From NCBI GenBank assembly GCA_963070105.1, contig OY718804.1, forward strand, positions 2,272,817 to 2,336,816: a DNA stretch of 64,000 bases, written 5' to 3'. Positions 36,427 to 63,942 of the stretch are shown here, piece by piece. Numbering within the stretch: position 1 is the stretch's first letter; the number at the start of each line of letters is the position of its first letter. A program made the position numbers and the translations under genes. Below the pieces are notes generated by a model. The model was not told the DNA's origin. It did not search any database and saw only the letters and a program-made list of their open reading frames with translations. Source of the stretch: Litomosoides sigmodontis. Lineage: Eukaryota; Nematoda; Chromadorea; Rhabditida; Onchocercidae.

Positions 36427-38505
36427 AGCAGAGTTGGAAACCAAAACGGTTGATGAGGCCATTTATTTGTTTCCACGGTTTGAATTCTTTTATTTCCCAG
36501 TAAATGAGTAATGATCAGCATTTCAATAATTTAATATTGCATTTACGAAGCGTAAAACTCAGTTTCCATTCCATCGAAATTTTCAAAAAAGCCCATTGAT
36601 ATATGACCTTACAATACGTAATTTAATAGAACTTGCAGGTTTGTCATACGACATTTATATATATATCCTATGTATGTATCATCATTATATGTATTATTGT
36701 TATCAGCATCATCACCACTATCATCAAGAGTGAAAGTATTATAGTTGTCGCGAGAGACATCTATTATCGTTTATCACTATCATGCTCATTGTTATCAGAG
36801 CTTTAAAATATCTACAATGATCGTTATCATTATTACGTAATTCATCAGCAGTTTCCTCACAAGTACCTAAAAATATAGGATCAGCAAAAGTAAGTGTAAA
36901 TCAAATAATGTCCATCAAGATAAGTGTTAAATAACGGAGTGTAGCTGTATATGGCATAATAAGTAGAGGAAGTAATTCTGTAAGTATATCTTGATATGTA
37001 TCAACTGGAGAATTTTATTTTTTACTCTGTAAAAGACGATTATTTAGTTCATCGATTCTGACCGTTCAACCCTATCATTGTCGTCTTATTTCCTGTTTAA
37101 ATAACCATTTAATAATGTAAACTTTTTCGTAGTAAAGTAGGTTTGATGATGAAAATGGATTGCATGAGTCCGATTTTATTGATGAGGAGATTGAAGGATG
37201 AATGTTCATCTCTATGTTTCATTATAAGTATCATTGGCATAACGAGAAATTCGAGAATTGGAATTCCCTGATTTAGTTTTGAACATTTATATAGTTAGTA
37301 CTAAAAATTATAGCTGTGCAAGTTCAGGCGATTTCAACAGTTTGATCTATATGTTAGAATACAGCCGATGACAGTATCATCATTCTCCTATCTGTAAAAT
37401 GTTGAACGGTTAGCAAAAAAAAAATGACTGCAGAAGCTTCAACTGTAAGAAATTATCAAATATTAAGATGCCAAATAGTGAATTCTAGTATAAAACAACG
37501 GTCTCACAGTTCCTCTGTTCAATGGTGTTCGGTTTTATACATATTTGTCCTTAAAATAAGTGTAGATATTTTAATTAGATAACGATTACCATGGAGACGA
37601 CAAGAATGACATTATCATTTTGTTTACTGTACTTATTCCCATTATACTCAAGATATTGAAATCTTAACTACGATCAAAAATATTGCTGCCTTGAAGCACA
37701 GACTTGGAGTAAACGCATAAACGCATATAATGAAAAAATTGTTTCTATTATATTATCGAGGAAGGAGAAAAATGTAGATTTTAAAAATTGAATTGATACA
37801 TGATCTCTGGCATCGTCATTTTTAAATTATAATAATTTTCACTTTTTTTTTGCCAAAGATAAACTCTTTGTTTACTTCGATTTTTTGATTTTTTTTTGAG
37901 AAAATTTAGATTGGATGTGATCTATTTTGCTTTTTTTTCTACATTTAATAGATAGACGAAACATTAGTCTGGTAGTGCTAGATTCCAAATCGAAGTTAAA
38001 TATGAATAAATTTCAGTTAAAAAATGGTTTCATAAATTCTGGGAAATGATCTTGTACAAACATAAACACGTAGAAGTACAATTAAAGGTACGCTCAGAGT
38101 AGTGGTGTTATGCATCAATTTCTGTAACTTTGGTACAGCAGTTTAGATTCCCTTAATATTATCTTCATTTTTGCATATTTTATTGACATATAATGCTAAG
38201 CATTATATGCCTTCTGTCATTTAACGCGGTTGTGCAGTCATCAAACGGTTGGTTTTCTGTCCCAGTACTCAGTCACGTTGTTCTGCTTTCTTCTATGAAT
38301 TTAATGGATTTCAGTATTTTAGTGGCGGTGGGAGTTGTACGTTTTTTTTTTTTTTTTTGATTAGGATTTGTTCTCCTGCGATCTCTATGCGGCTATTTTT
38401 TATGGATAGAAAATATCTGTCCGTGAATGCAATCTGAGCTTTATTTAATGTAAGATTGTCTACACTTAGTAACGTTCTGGAACCTCATTTGAATTTTTTA
38501 TACAG
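36427..38505. other. Non-coding region upstream of the RS/zinc-finger gene
   Basis: I see no gene in this stretch. It has TATATATCC and ATCATTATTATCA-type low complexity near 36650-36850. The last bases TATACAG form an acceptor touching the next gene's ATG. Confidence 0.4.
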
Positions 38506-41463
38506 ATGATGGATGTAGAAAATTCAGTAGGAAGTATGGACAATGAAGAATACGGTCAAATAAATGGTGATGAGAAGTCAGAATATCTGGACGATGACGG
38601 TAAAGTTAGTAATGGTGAAATAAAAGTGACATATGATCATAACAGAGACAACAGAGGAGGAGGAGGTGATGCGGTCGAAAGCGACAAATCAGAAAAATCA
38701 GATGATTCTGCTGTAAAAGAAGGTGCTTCTGGCGGAGAGTTAGTTTTCCTTTTTCTACAAAGTAGAAATATTGCTATAAAATTTGGGTAGGATTCGCTTA
38801 GCTTGTTCTCTGCGAGAGGATAGCAAGAAAGTTATACGTTATTTGGGATTGCATAACTTCGTAAAAATAACATTAGCTTCTTTTTCCTTTTTAGGTTCCG
38901 TGCAAAAAAAGAACGTGTATCGAGATCAAAGTCGCGTTCTACTTCATCAAAGCGCCGGCGTCGCCGGCATTCTTCAAGCTCAAGTACTCGCACTGCTTCC
39001 ACGAAGTCGCGTTCACGGAGCCGATCGAGATCACGGACCAAATCACACTCACGTTCTCGATCGCCACGACGCGCTAACTCACGTTCCCGTTCACGCTCAC
39101 GTCGTAAGTCATCCAAGAAAAAGGCTCGCCGTGCTTCACACTCATATAGTCGCAGTCGTAGCCCGATGCGTCATCGCAAAGCATCACGTAGTCGTAGCCC
39201 GAGACGTCGTCCTACACGCAGTTCATCGTCTTCAAGTCGGGATACTTATGGTTCTTTCAAAGCTATGAGGTAGATTTTATTGATTTATTAGCTGTAAATG
39301 AGAACATCAAGCTATTTAAATAGTATTAAATTTGAGAAGGTAAAAATTTAACATTACTATTATGGTTAGATAGTACGGCGTTGAGGTGAAGGGAGTATCT
39401 CTTAAATAAGTATGGGAGGATTTAAACTATTATAAACGCTGATGTAAAGGTAGTTCAGACTCTATTAGCTACAATCTGAGGGATTCGTTTTTTAATTGTT
39501 TGTGTTTCCAAAAAATCTTAGAATGTGAAAATTTTTAGCATTTTAGTTGATCTTGTTTTTTCAGTACTGCTGATACTTATTTGCGTAGTATTTTAACATT
39601 TTTTAATGCAGTGTTGTGTTGACGGTGTTAGTTGTATCCGATTAGTCCAGCCTCACTATTTATTATTATTATTACTATTATTATTGTTCTTCGACATACC
39701 CATCCCAACGACCTTATGCTGATGGCGGCGGCTATACAAACAAACACACTGGTGCTATCATTATTGTTATTACCATTCTCATTATGATTGAAATAATGCA
39801 CAGGTGAAATTATGTTGTAGTCGAAAGAAACTATGCAAATATGAGCAACATTATGCGTGAAATATTAATTTAGAAAGTATTACTTTAATTTTTCAGTTTT
39901 TCTAAATTTCAAATTTAACCATGCAAGTGCTATGTGTAAAAAGTTTTGCAGTAGGCTGTTAGAAATAATGAATTCTTAATCGATAATGTTCTCTCCAGAT
40001 GCCTTATCTTTTTGTTTTTTTTGGTTGAGTTAGCGGAACTTGCTTGATAAGCACCTCCATACCTCGAAATGGCGAGAAACTCCATTTGAAGTAGTTAAAT
40101 GCGTTATAGACACCGGAGGTTTTAGAGGAATTATTTTTGCGAATCACCATCAAGCTTTCAGTTTTCGTGATGAATTTGTCAGCTCGTCGGTTTATTTCTT
40201 TTATGATCTGTGGAATTACTGGTTTCAAATACAGACTGAAAACTTTGAGTGACAGTTTGCAAGAAAATGTTGCTTTTGAAAACATCATTTTGTGATTGTT
40301 TTCTTATAAAAAAATAATTTCCAACTTTTTAAATGTGTTGAAGAAGTAAGTCTGCGCGCTTATTTTACTTTCATGGTTTTTCAGTCCAGCTCGTCCGGTT
40401 TACGAATACCCTTGCCGCAAATGTGATCGTGATTTCGAAACTATTCGAGAGCTCTGTGAGCACGAAATCCGTGCCCACGGTGCCTGTTTTCCGTGTCCTC
40501 ACTGCGAGAAGCAAGCATCAAGTGTTCAAAAACTTTGCGAACACATGAAACGTCGCCACTCTGACTACCGTTTGCTCTGTGATTTTTGCAAGGATGATTT
40601 TGGTGGGAAAATAAATGGTGCGAAAGATTCTAATTGGGAGGAATTTCGCGATCACATCTATAAGGTTCTTCACGTTAATATCTTTTCTATTTTCGTCTCG
40701 GATGATTAAGTAGTGAGTGACACAACCGATTTTGCAAATTTTGATGACAATGTGACGTTGGTTGGATTGCTGTGATGAGTCTGCAATGTAATGAGGCTGG
40801 AACTCGACAAATTTCTGCTGTCCTACATGCTTTTTTTTTATCAGTCGTTGTTCTAAGTAATACTTCTAAATCAGCTTATTTTAGGAGTGTTTGAAAGAGA
40901 AGATCTATCTGGCTGATCGGCAGAGAGGTCGTTCAGCTGGAGTTGCTCAGCGAGGTCGAGGTCGCTGTCCGCATGGACCGCCGGTAAAGTGCAAGTATGC
41001 ATTTCCGCTTTGTGACTTTTTTTCTAAATGTTAGTGTGAGTTTAACGGAAATATGAACTTATTGTTTTTTATCCAGGAATTTTCCCAACTGCCCGGGCGA
41101 GAAATGCTACTATTTTCATGGCTACTGTCGCTATGACAAGTTATGTGTGAAAAAGGAATGTCCATTTGATCACACGGATCGTCCACGCATTTGCCTGTCC
41201 TGTCTTAGAGACTACAAGGTAAATGTATTTCTTGCTCGTGATTATAATTACAATGATTCATTTGATTAAACCTGAAAAAAAAATGTTTGGAGTTTTGTTT
41301 AACTATATTTAGCTATTGCTTGCTCGTTTTTGGCTGTGTTTTTTTATACAAAATGAAGTGAAATATGTTTCATTTCATTTTGGATAAAGTTCGCTCCCAA
41401 TAAATGTCGATTCCAAGATTATATTTTAGTATGTCATGTTTCTTGTTTCAGCGACGCTTTTAA
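38506..41463 (+). CDS. RS-domain protein with C2H2 and tandem CX5CX4CX3H zinc fingers
   Basis: Exons: 38506-38738, 38895-39269, 40385-40664, 40885-40994, 41077-41218, 41452-41463, joining into 383 residues. The ATG directly follows TATACAG. Order of parts: an acidic N-terminus (residues 1-77); an RS domain (about 78-200) with SRSRSRSRSRTKSHSRSRSP and RSRSP repeats; two C2H2 fingers (CRKCDRDFETIRELCEHEIR.. and CPHCEKQASSVQKLCEHMKR..) plus a third CDFC half-finger; an RG-rich linker (RGRSAGVAQRGRGR); then two CCCH fingers of the CX5CX4CX3H class (CKNFPNCPGEKCYYFH and CRYDKLCVKKECPFDH), the spacing used by Nab2/ZC3H14-type poly(A)-binding fingers. The last exon adds only three codons and the stop. 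The make-up suggests a nuclear RNA-processing factor. I do not recognise a named orthologue. Confidence 0.8.
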
Positions 41464-42728
41464 CGGGATGCGGTTCAGTCAAATTTGTTGTCTCGGAGGG
41501 TAGCATGTTGGTCTTCTGGTAATGGAGAAGGGATTTTTTTCAAATTTTTTTTAGATTTCATTGAAGCACACGTATAATATTATATAATCTTGTTTTTTAG
41601 TGCTCTAGTAATGATTCGGTCGTATAGTTTTGGTCGTAAATTCCAATACTTTTTCCTAAAAAAAAGTGTTTTACCAGTATTTGTGAAGCTTTCATGAATC
41701 TGTTTGCATTATTTCTAGTCATCTTCTGAGATAATTTTGCCGCCCTACTTTATTTTTTATTTTCTTCTAATCATTAGACGAGAATTCTTGTTATGAGTGC
41801 GATCTTACATCTTTTGGTACTTGAAGTTGCAGGCGTATTTATTGTTTTTTGAAAAGTAATTAAGATTTAAAAAAAAATTCTTCGATAGTGAATTAATGCT
41901 TCCGGTTTCAGCTCACTGTATTTTGGACAATAGGGTAGCTTTTTTGTCCTTTGCATATGTTTGAAAACAGTAATAGAAGATTGGTTGTCCTTGTGATTAA
42001 TAATCTTTATGTTGTGCTTTTATTCCAGTGTAATAGAGAAACAAATTTCAAGTTCTGGTAAATGAAAGAGTTCATATAAAATGAGAATGAATTTTGTGAG
42101 CTGTTTACTGTCCCATTTTTTTACAAGTATTACAACACTTTTAAATTCTCGTGTTATGTCCAGCAGTTTTTAAATTGGGTTTAAAACTCAAGAAAAATGG
42201 TAAAGGCTCTTTGTGAAATGTATTTGAAATTTATTTTTGTCTATCATTGTTGTATTGTGATAAAATTGTTGGATGAAAAGACGTAAAAGTAATTGCCACC
42301 ACACTACTACGCTCACGCACATTATATGAGAGACAAGACGAGGCTTCTGCGCAATAAGCTACTGCTAAATTGATATGTGTTGAAGGAAAAAAGCGTTTGT
42401 ATAGCAAAATATTGGTGAGAAATTATAGCTATCAAAATTTTCATTGAAAAAAAAAAGGAAAATAATCATTGAAAGGGAATACTTCAAACTTTAGAAGCTA
42501 AAAGACTAAATAGCAATGCTCAATGCGTTGGTAATGCAATGTGCTAGAAGTGATAAGTTTGACAAGCTGATGGTAGAGCTTAAGCTATAGCTCTATAGTT
42601 TGTAGAGCTTTAGCTGATATTACAAAAATTTTTAACGATATGGATAAATTTATCATTTTATTATTTCGGCAATGAGGAAGTACAATGGAGCGGAGAGCAA
42701 GTGAAAAGTGAAATTAAGAAGTTTAGCA
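41464..42728. other. 3' UTR and intergenic region between the zinc-finger and sarcoglycan genes
   Basis: No gene seen. The left part is likely 3' UTR of the zinc-finger gene. The right part leads into a CA array that touches the sarcoglycan leader. Confidence 0.45.
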
Positions 42729-42890
<162 letters not shown>

Positions 42891-42961
42891 AAAATTACGC
42901 TGATCAGTTTAGCTCTTGTTGTTGTCGGTGCGTGCGCGTACGCGTGCGTGTATATGGTGTA

Positions 42962-43902
42962 ATGCCAGCTGGTGGACCAACATATCTACGTGGTACCGCT
43001 AATGATAGTGATGATGATGGTGATGATGATGGACAACGACATCATCATTTACGTTTTCTGGATTACAAAGAACCACTATCACCAAATGTTCCGGATAATA
43101 TTGAATATAAATTACACGTAACCGGATTACGCAAAAAACGACTGTGGATTTTATTGCTGGGTTTAGCTGTGCTAGCAATTATAACATTCTTCTTACTGGT
43201 TGTAAGCTTTCTACGTTGTTATATTTCTATTTTTTTTCCCTGTTTACTTAATTACTTTCAATTTATTTAATTACCGAAATTACTTATTTCTTTTAATATA
43301 CAATTTACCACTTAATGTTTGTTTGCTTTTTAAAAAAATTATTTACAAAGAAGCTTAACTGAGCTATGGCATAATAATACATTTAAATGTTAAGGAATCT
43401 AATCCTACAAGATGTGATGTTGCATAATGTAAAAAATATTTACAACTCTTTTTTCCCCACTAATTTAGGAATTGAAATTCGTAGTGTACATATATATATA
43501 TGTGTGTACGCGTGCATGCAAGCGTAAAATTAATTGAGAATTTTTAATTTTTAAAATTTAATTGATTAATTTACTAATTAATTACGTATGAAGTGTTTGT
43601 TCAGTTCAATGTCTTCATCATCCGTTTCCTCGGTGTATCAACAAGCGGTATGCGACATTTGCAATTCCATAATCGCTATCATCCGGAAACCAATGAGGAA
43701 GATGTCGTTGCGAAATTCTCCGCTAGCGAAATTCATTTGGGTAAAGTGGTCGCAAAGAGTGGTAGCGTTTATGGAAGTAAAGACAAAGATTTGTCAATTG
43801 TTGGTTCAAGGGTAACGAGAATTTTTGCCACTTTGCCACATTTGTGCAACTGAATTTTCAAGCAGAAAAAAAATTTAAGTGAGGAAAAAACGTGTGGTGT
43901 GT

Positions 43903-43943
<41 letters not shown>

Positions 43944-45642
43944 TGTGTGTATGTGTGTGTATGTGTGTGTGTGTGTATCAAATCTTTTGAACATTTCGAA
44001 ATTAATATGTCCAATGATCTCTTTGATCAAATTCTTATTGAATTTTTTTTGTAGTAAAAAAAAAATTAAATTCATAAAGTTTTTTTTTCTTTCTTCACCC
44101 TCTGTTTACCTTGTTTGTTTTTTTTTTTCTTTGGGTTTTTTTTTCATTGATACTCTTCCTATCTTTCATTTATTTTATTTGTTGCTACTTTCGTTTGAAG
44201 CAAGTAATTTCATGCAATTTACTCACTTTGTTTTTCTCAAAGTAGTTTTAAACCTACAACGAGAGAGGGAGATAGATGGAGGGAGAGGGCGAGAGAGAGA
44301 GAGAGAGAATGGTGTGAGTGTAGTAGCATGAAGTAAAATATGTTTGTAAATTATATTTTAGGTAATAATTAACGGCACATCAACTCAAAGTCGTTTGGTA
44401 TTACAAGATGGAATTTGTCGCTTCGAAAATAGCAACCAATTTATCGTTCGTTTTAAGCTTTATGAAACAAAAAACAAACTTTTATAAAAAATTAATAAAA
44501 ATTTCTCAAGTAATAATCAAATGCTAAATTTTTTTATTAGATTACAGTTCAATCAAATATTTTGAAAAAAAGTGAAAAGTTATGACTTGAAATTTTTTTT
44601 AGGTAAAAAATGCTTTTCGACCATACTTTAGTGCCCAACATCCATTGTTTCGTTTGGATAGTAACATTAAGAGGATATCTGCGGCACAAATTATAACTGA
44701 TAAGGTTTGTTAAGGAAATTTTAAGAATTAATTATTTATGTAGATTATGAAAATTTACAAAAAAAAGTCCATCGTTTTAAAATTTTTGTTTTAATACTCG
44801 CTGAGTGCAATTTGAAGTTTGTTTGCTGGATGTGGAATAATTTAGGTTTTTTTTTTGTTCCCTCAAACTTACCATTGATGTCCAGGGATTATTGAGAATC
44901 TAAAAGTGTTCGAAAATTTAACTTTAATAATTAAAAGTTCATGGAAAGGTTGTAAGTAACCCTAATTTTTTGAGTTAGTAGAGGAGGAAGTATGATTTGT
45001 GAATATTTAAATTAAGTTTAATTACGGTAAGCCTAACTTTAGTTTATTTCTTCAGCAGTCAAATTATTGAATTCAGTTCCGGTGTAGCCTATAGCATTTG
45101 TATTCAACTTTTTAGCCAAATTCCAATCTCTATTCAAAAAAATTGAATTGAAAGTGAAATTAATTCTGTTTTTCAGATACGTTCACCGATTGATGATAAT
45201 TTATACGTCGATGTAGTCAATTTAGGATTACGCGGTAATGAGGGAATAAATTTTGAGGCAAAACGAATGAATTTAACAGCTGGAAATAATATTTTACTAA
45301 CAACAACGGTTTGACTAATTAAATAATAGAATTTTAATTTATTTAAATTATAAAAGAAAGTAAGAAATAAATTTCATTCTTTCTTTGTGATCTTATGTTT
45401 AAGTAGGAAAAAAAATGAAAAGGATTGCTTTTTTTTTCTTCCAGGCTGATGGTTCAATAGTATTTTCGGCTAAGAAAATTTATTTTGGAAATGGCCTGAA
45501 GGGATTACCACTTAGTTCATCGCCGTCATTAACTGCTTCAATAGATGCCTTACGAGTGTGTATTTGCATGTCATCAAAGCCTAAGCTATTTACAGTAGCC
45601 GGTAATAAGGCATGTTTAGCACCAAAAGGACTTTGTGCGTAG
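42962..45642 (+). CDS. SGCB: Beta-sarcoglycan (dystrophin-associated membrane protein)
   Basis: Exons: 42962-43201, 43605-43811, 44362-44445, 44603-44704, 45177-45308, 45445-45642, joining into 320 residues (human beta-sarcoglycan is 318). It is a type II membrane protein: a short cytoplasmic N-terminus ending VTGLRKKRLW, one transmembrane helix (ILLLGLAVLAIITFFLLV), then the extracellular part. Beta-type features: GMRHLQFH, LGLRGNEGINFEAKRMNL (human has RGNEGVFIMGKTIEFHM) and the C-terminal cysteine cluster RVCICM..KACLAPKGLC. It belongs to the sarcoglycan subcomplex that stabilises dystrophin-linked muscle membrane. The start was set at MPAGGPTYLRG because all earlier in-frame codons come from the CA repeat; a start further upstream cannot be excluded. 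Confidence 0.9.
43897..43977. repeat. (GT)n microsatellite
   Basis: GT/ATGT array in beta-sarcoglycan intron 2; a GA array follows at about 44262-44308. Confidence 0.9.
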
Positions 45643-46064
45643 TCGTATGGTGCCTTTGTATTTGATTTTTCTTTTTTATAAATGAAATTTGAAAGGTTTC
45701 CGAATCATTTCGATGTTCAGTTGATCAGTTTTAAAATCAACGCTTATGTAAGCTATTTTTACGAATTCTTTTTGGCTCACTTCAAATGTCCAAATTGTTT
45801 TGATGTTAATAGCGCAAATAAATGGAGTATAAATTGTCAATTGCTATTGAAGAATTCATTTGAAGATGAACTTACGTGAAGCTTGCATAACTGAATAACT
45901 TACAGAAATTTACATGCAATTCTAATAAACTTATTATGTAATTCACGGTAAAATTTACATGGTTTATTAAATTATGAAAATTTGCGAAATTAATAATTTG
46001 TTAAATTATGCTACAATTACATTTTTATAAAGCTTAAATAAAACTGGTACGTTTTACTTTTACG

Positions 46065-46129
<65 letters not shown>

Positions 46130-47259
46130 ACAATTTTACCATTTTTTTCAGCTAAATGAGGCCATTAAACGGCAGCTGTGCAATGTTAAATTTTACTTGC
46201 TAAAAAAATTTTAAATTAAATGAAATAATGAAATGAGGAAAATGGAAAATTGAAGGATAAAGTTGCGCATAAATTACAATACGTTTATAATTCTTGCGCC
46301 CTTCGTTTCTGCAATACGTAGACAGCTGTGGATGAAGGAAGGAATGATCGGCACAGTAAACAAATGGATGATGTGGATGACCAGTGTGGCGCTGTTATTT
46401 GCATACCGGTCACTCCTAATTTGAATATGACCTCTACAGTATGATGTTTGCATTCGCCTAGCGAAAAATCCACATTTTTCCTGTCTAAGAATTAACACAA
46501 TGGTAATTGTTGTTCAACTGTTGCAGCAAAATGAGTGAGAAAATTTTCAGTGGAAAAACGGCTTTTCCAGCTTTTCCTTCCTCAACCCTCCACCACTTCT
46601 CGTTTATCTTCTCGTTCTTTTTTCTTTTTTTTTTTGCTCCAACTCTGTGCTTAATACAATTTTGTTGATTGTACGTGTAGGAGCGCAATCGTCGCACGTA
46701 TCCATCTATTTTGCAACGTTTCTAACTCCAAGTTTATCAACGATAAAATAACTTAGTGATCGACTGATTAATTAATTGATCGATTGATTACACAATTATC
46801 CTATCTAATTGATTGGTTGATTGATGAAAGCTAGATTCATTGGTTACTCTTAAGCTATCAAACATCTAACCTGCTATGAAACAACAATAGAAAGATGAAG
46901 ATAGTAGGATAGGGTGTAGCGGTGTTCGACAGAGAATTTACAAATAAAAGTGTAATTTGAAATTTTATCAACCTATTACGGCTCATACTCTACCTTTTTT
47001 TTTTTTTAATTTCTAAATCGAGGCATTTGCACTTCGACGAAAAAAAGGAATAATTAATATTATGAAAAATGAGCCTTAATGCTTTGTTGATACTACAAAA
47101 TAAGCTGGAAGAATTCTTCCAAATCAACAAAATTACACTCCTAAATATATTCGTGAAGTAATAAATGAATGAATTTAATTGCCAAAATATTATTAACGAT
47201 ATCTTATAGAGGGAAAGAGAGAGAGAGAGGGAAAAAAAAAGGGAAAAAACAAAGGATCA
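45643..47259. other. Intergenic region, sarcoglycan to TRPM
   Basis: No gene seen. It holds candidate AATAAA signals at about 45815 and 46035 for the sarcoglycan gene, a TA array (46066-46126) and GA-rich runs just before the TRPM gene (47215-47250). Confidence 0.45.
46066..46126. repeat. (TA)n microsatellite
   Basis: Uninterrupted TA array between genes. Confidence 0.9.
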
Positions 47260-47265
47260 TTTCAG
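47260..47265 (+). promoter_or_regulatory. Acceptor upstream of the TRPM start
   Basis: TTTCAG 28 bp before the ATG. An in-frame TAA at 47267-47269 lies between them, which supports the chosen start if this is a trans-splice site. Confidence 0.5.
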
Positions 47266-47293
47266 CTAATACAGTATCAGGAAGGAAGACATA

Positions 47294-61614
<14,321 letters not shown>

Positions 61615-61776
61615 ATTCTTATTATTAATTATTAATTAGCTATTAATTATTGTCATTGATAATTATTGTTGCTTCCCGCTTGAATGAAATTGCGCAATGT
61701 AGTAAACAGTAAGAGGCACCGAGAAATGAAAGAGATGAAAAGAAAATTAACAAAAAATAGAACAACGCACACATAC

Positions 61777-62047
61777 CAAGTATTTGACCAAGTATTTTTT
61801 TATTAGCAAAGAGAATGTTGGCAAGCGCAAATGTCGCTGAATGCGCTAAAATTCTATGTAAATTTTGTAATATATAGAATAGGGACGTACTGAGCAATTT
61901 GTGGGATTTGTTAAATTCTCCTGAGATATCATCGCTTATCCGCGATCGAAATGCCTCCGTTCTTATTTGTTTCCAAACTTCACTACCATCACCATTATCA
62001 TCATCACTAAGAGCACATCTCAATCGTCCACATTCCGGCATTTCCAT
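61777..62047 (-). CDS. Candidate first exon of a serine acetyltransferase-like gene, or a relic
   Basis: The minus-strand ATG at 62047 has an in-frame TGA two codons upstream. The frame runs to a good donor (G-GTATGT) at 61777. It reads MEMPECGRLRC, an acidic stretch, then EVWKQIRTEA, KLLSTSLF and ILAHSATFALANILFANKKI. This resembles the N-terminal helical domain of bacterial and plant serine O-acetyltransferase (pattern W..I..EA - LLSSFL - ILAH....AL..ILANKL), with some extra residues between blocks. No hexapeptide-repeat exons are seen to the left, where the TTA array begins. It could be a real gene with a large intron, a decayed copy, or chance similarity. Confidence 0.33.
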
Positions 62048-62390
62048 CTCTCACACATCAAACTTTCAATTTCATTCGCTTAAATTTCAAAATTTAAAAA
62101 ATTTCAGTAAGCTTTATAACGTTTATAACGTAGCGCTTAACGCATTTTTTTTTAACGCATAACGTTTAACGTATTATAGTGCATTTTATGCTAAAAATGC
62201 CTTCTCATTTACTCTCATAACTGGTTCATTTCGAAGAATTTTTTCAATAAATGAATTAATCCTTTTGAAAATTTTGGAAAAAACGAACAAATAAACAAAC
62301 AAATAAAAATGGAAGAAATGTGAAATATTTTGGTTTCATCTGTCCTCTTCTACCATTTCATTTTTATATCAATTTTCTCTCTGTTTTCTT

Positions 62391-62421
<31 letters not shown>

Positions 62422-63911
62422 CCCTATCAATTTCTATAAAAAAATAATTCATGCATTATTTCTTTTTGTTCAGCTGGCACCATTCGATCGGTTTGGCTTC
62501 ACTGAAATAAGTCTGATGAGGCCCTAAATTAGTTTACATTTAAATGTCATCATTATTACTATTATTGATCTTTTCGTTTTTGCATTAAATTATCATTTCA
62601 GTTTTTTCGGCATCAATCGTAATAAAGTTAAATACTAAAATGATATTTGATAATTCAACTGTTAAATTTAAATTTAACTGTTTATGTTTGATAATTTAAA
62701 TTGGCATATTTTAATGACTTCAACTGTTACGCTGTTACAATTAATTTAACCAATTAATTTAACCACAGGGAGCGGCCTTTCTTTTCTTTTTTAATCTTTA
62801 AATAATTTTTAACAACTTGGCACGGTGATGCTTGCTGTCGTTAGCATAATATTTCATGAGTACTTGTTAAAAATTTTTTGATAAATGATAGTTTAAAATT
62901 GAATTTTTATTGCGTTAAGATAGATTCGTGGAATTTAAATATTTCAAATCCTCAATTTTAAAGGTTCGAGAAATATTTAAATAATGAAAGCTAAAATAAC
63001 TCTCGCGTTCTCCACATCGTAGATAAATCTTCTTTCCAACGCATGCATTAATCATTGAATGGTTTTCTTGAGATCACATTTAACAGCTATATATTTCAAA
63101 GATCAATTTTTGCAAATGAATTTGAATTCCTAATGAAATTGTAAAGTGACGACCTCTTGACCTCTTGTGATCTGTAACAGCAACGCATTAGTAAACTGCT
63201 TGACCTCTTTTCATCTCATTCTTCTTTTTAAAATTCCTCCACTATACATCTGGTGGAAATTAATTGTGCAATTAATTTTCATCATTTCTTCATGATGAAA
63301 AAAAAAAGAGAAATTACAAAAATTTCCCCAACAATTCTTAGATTAAAATTTTTACTTGCATAAATTTAATTTTTTTCAAGAATTTAATTTAAAAATTTTA
63401 CTTAAAATTTTTTGTTTACTTTTTACACATAAATTTTTGAATTCATTTATGTAATTACATCCGTGTTTTTTTTTGTTTCAATTATACTCTTTCACATTTT
63501 TTTTTAATTTAAATTTTAGAATTTTTTGTTGAAATTTGACAATCTGAAAATGTTCACGGTTTCTCTTCCGTTTTAACAATCAGTTACAAATATGCAAACA
63601 CATATATACACACACACACACAGACACACACCATACACACATGCATATACACACACATACACGCACGCGCCTATACACCACACACACGTGCATATACACA
63701 CACGTGTATGTACACACACCCACGTGCACACACACACGCGCACATACACCACACACCCACCCACACATACACGCACGTGCACACACACACACACACACAC
63801 ACAGACATTCTATCCGCAATTATATTTCTATTGTACCGCTTCGGAAATCGATTTCCATTTTCCGCTTTTAAGACATCCAACAACAACATAGTTGTTGTAC
63901 TTTCATGAACG

Positions 63912-63942
<31 letters not shown>

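Noticed and set aside
38783..39268. Overlapping frames in the RS exon on both strands
   Set aside because: Arg/Ser codon repeats create long shadow frames; the frame continuous with the acidic exon and zinc fingers is the real one.
62330..62527. Plus-strand frame ending FDRFGFTEISLMRP after an AG acceptor
   Set aside because: Only about 17 residues follow the acceptor, with TC-repeat upstream; no supporting neighbour exon.
63573..63908. His/Thr and Cys/Val-rich frames on both strands
   Set aside because: Degenerate CA microsatellite; no gene.
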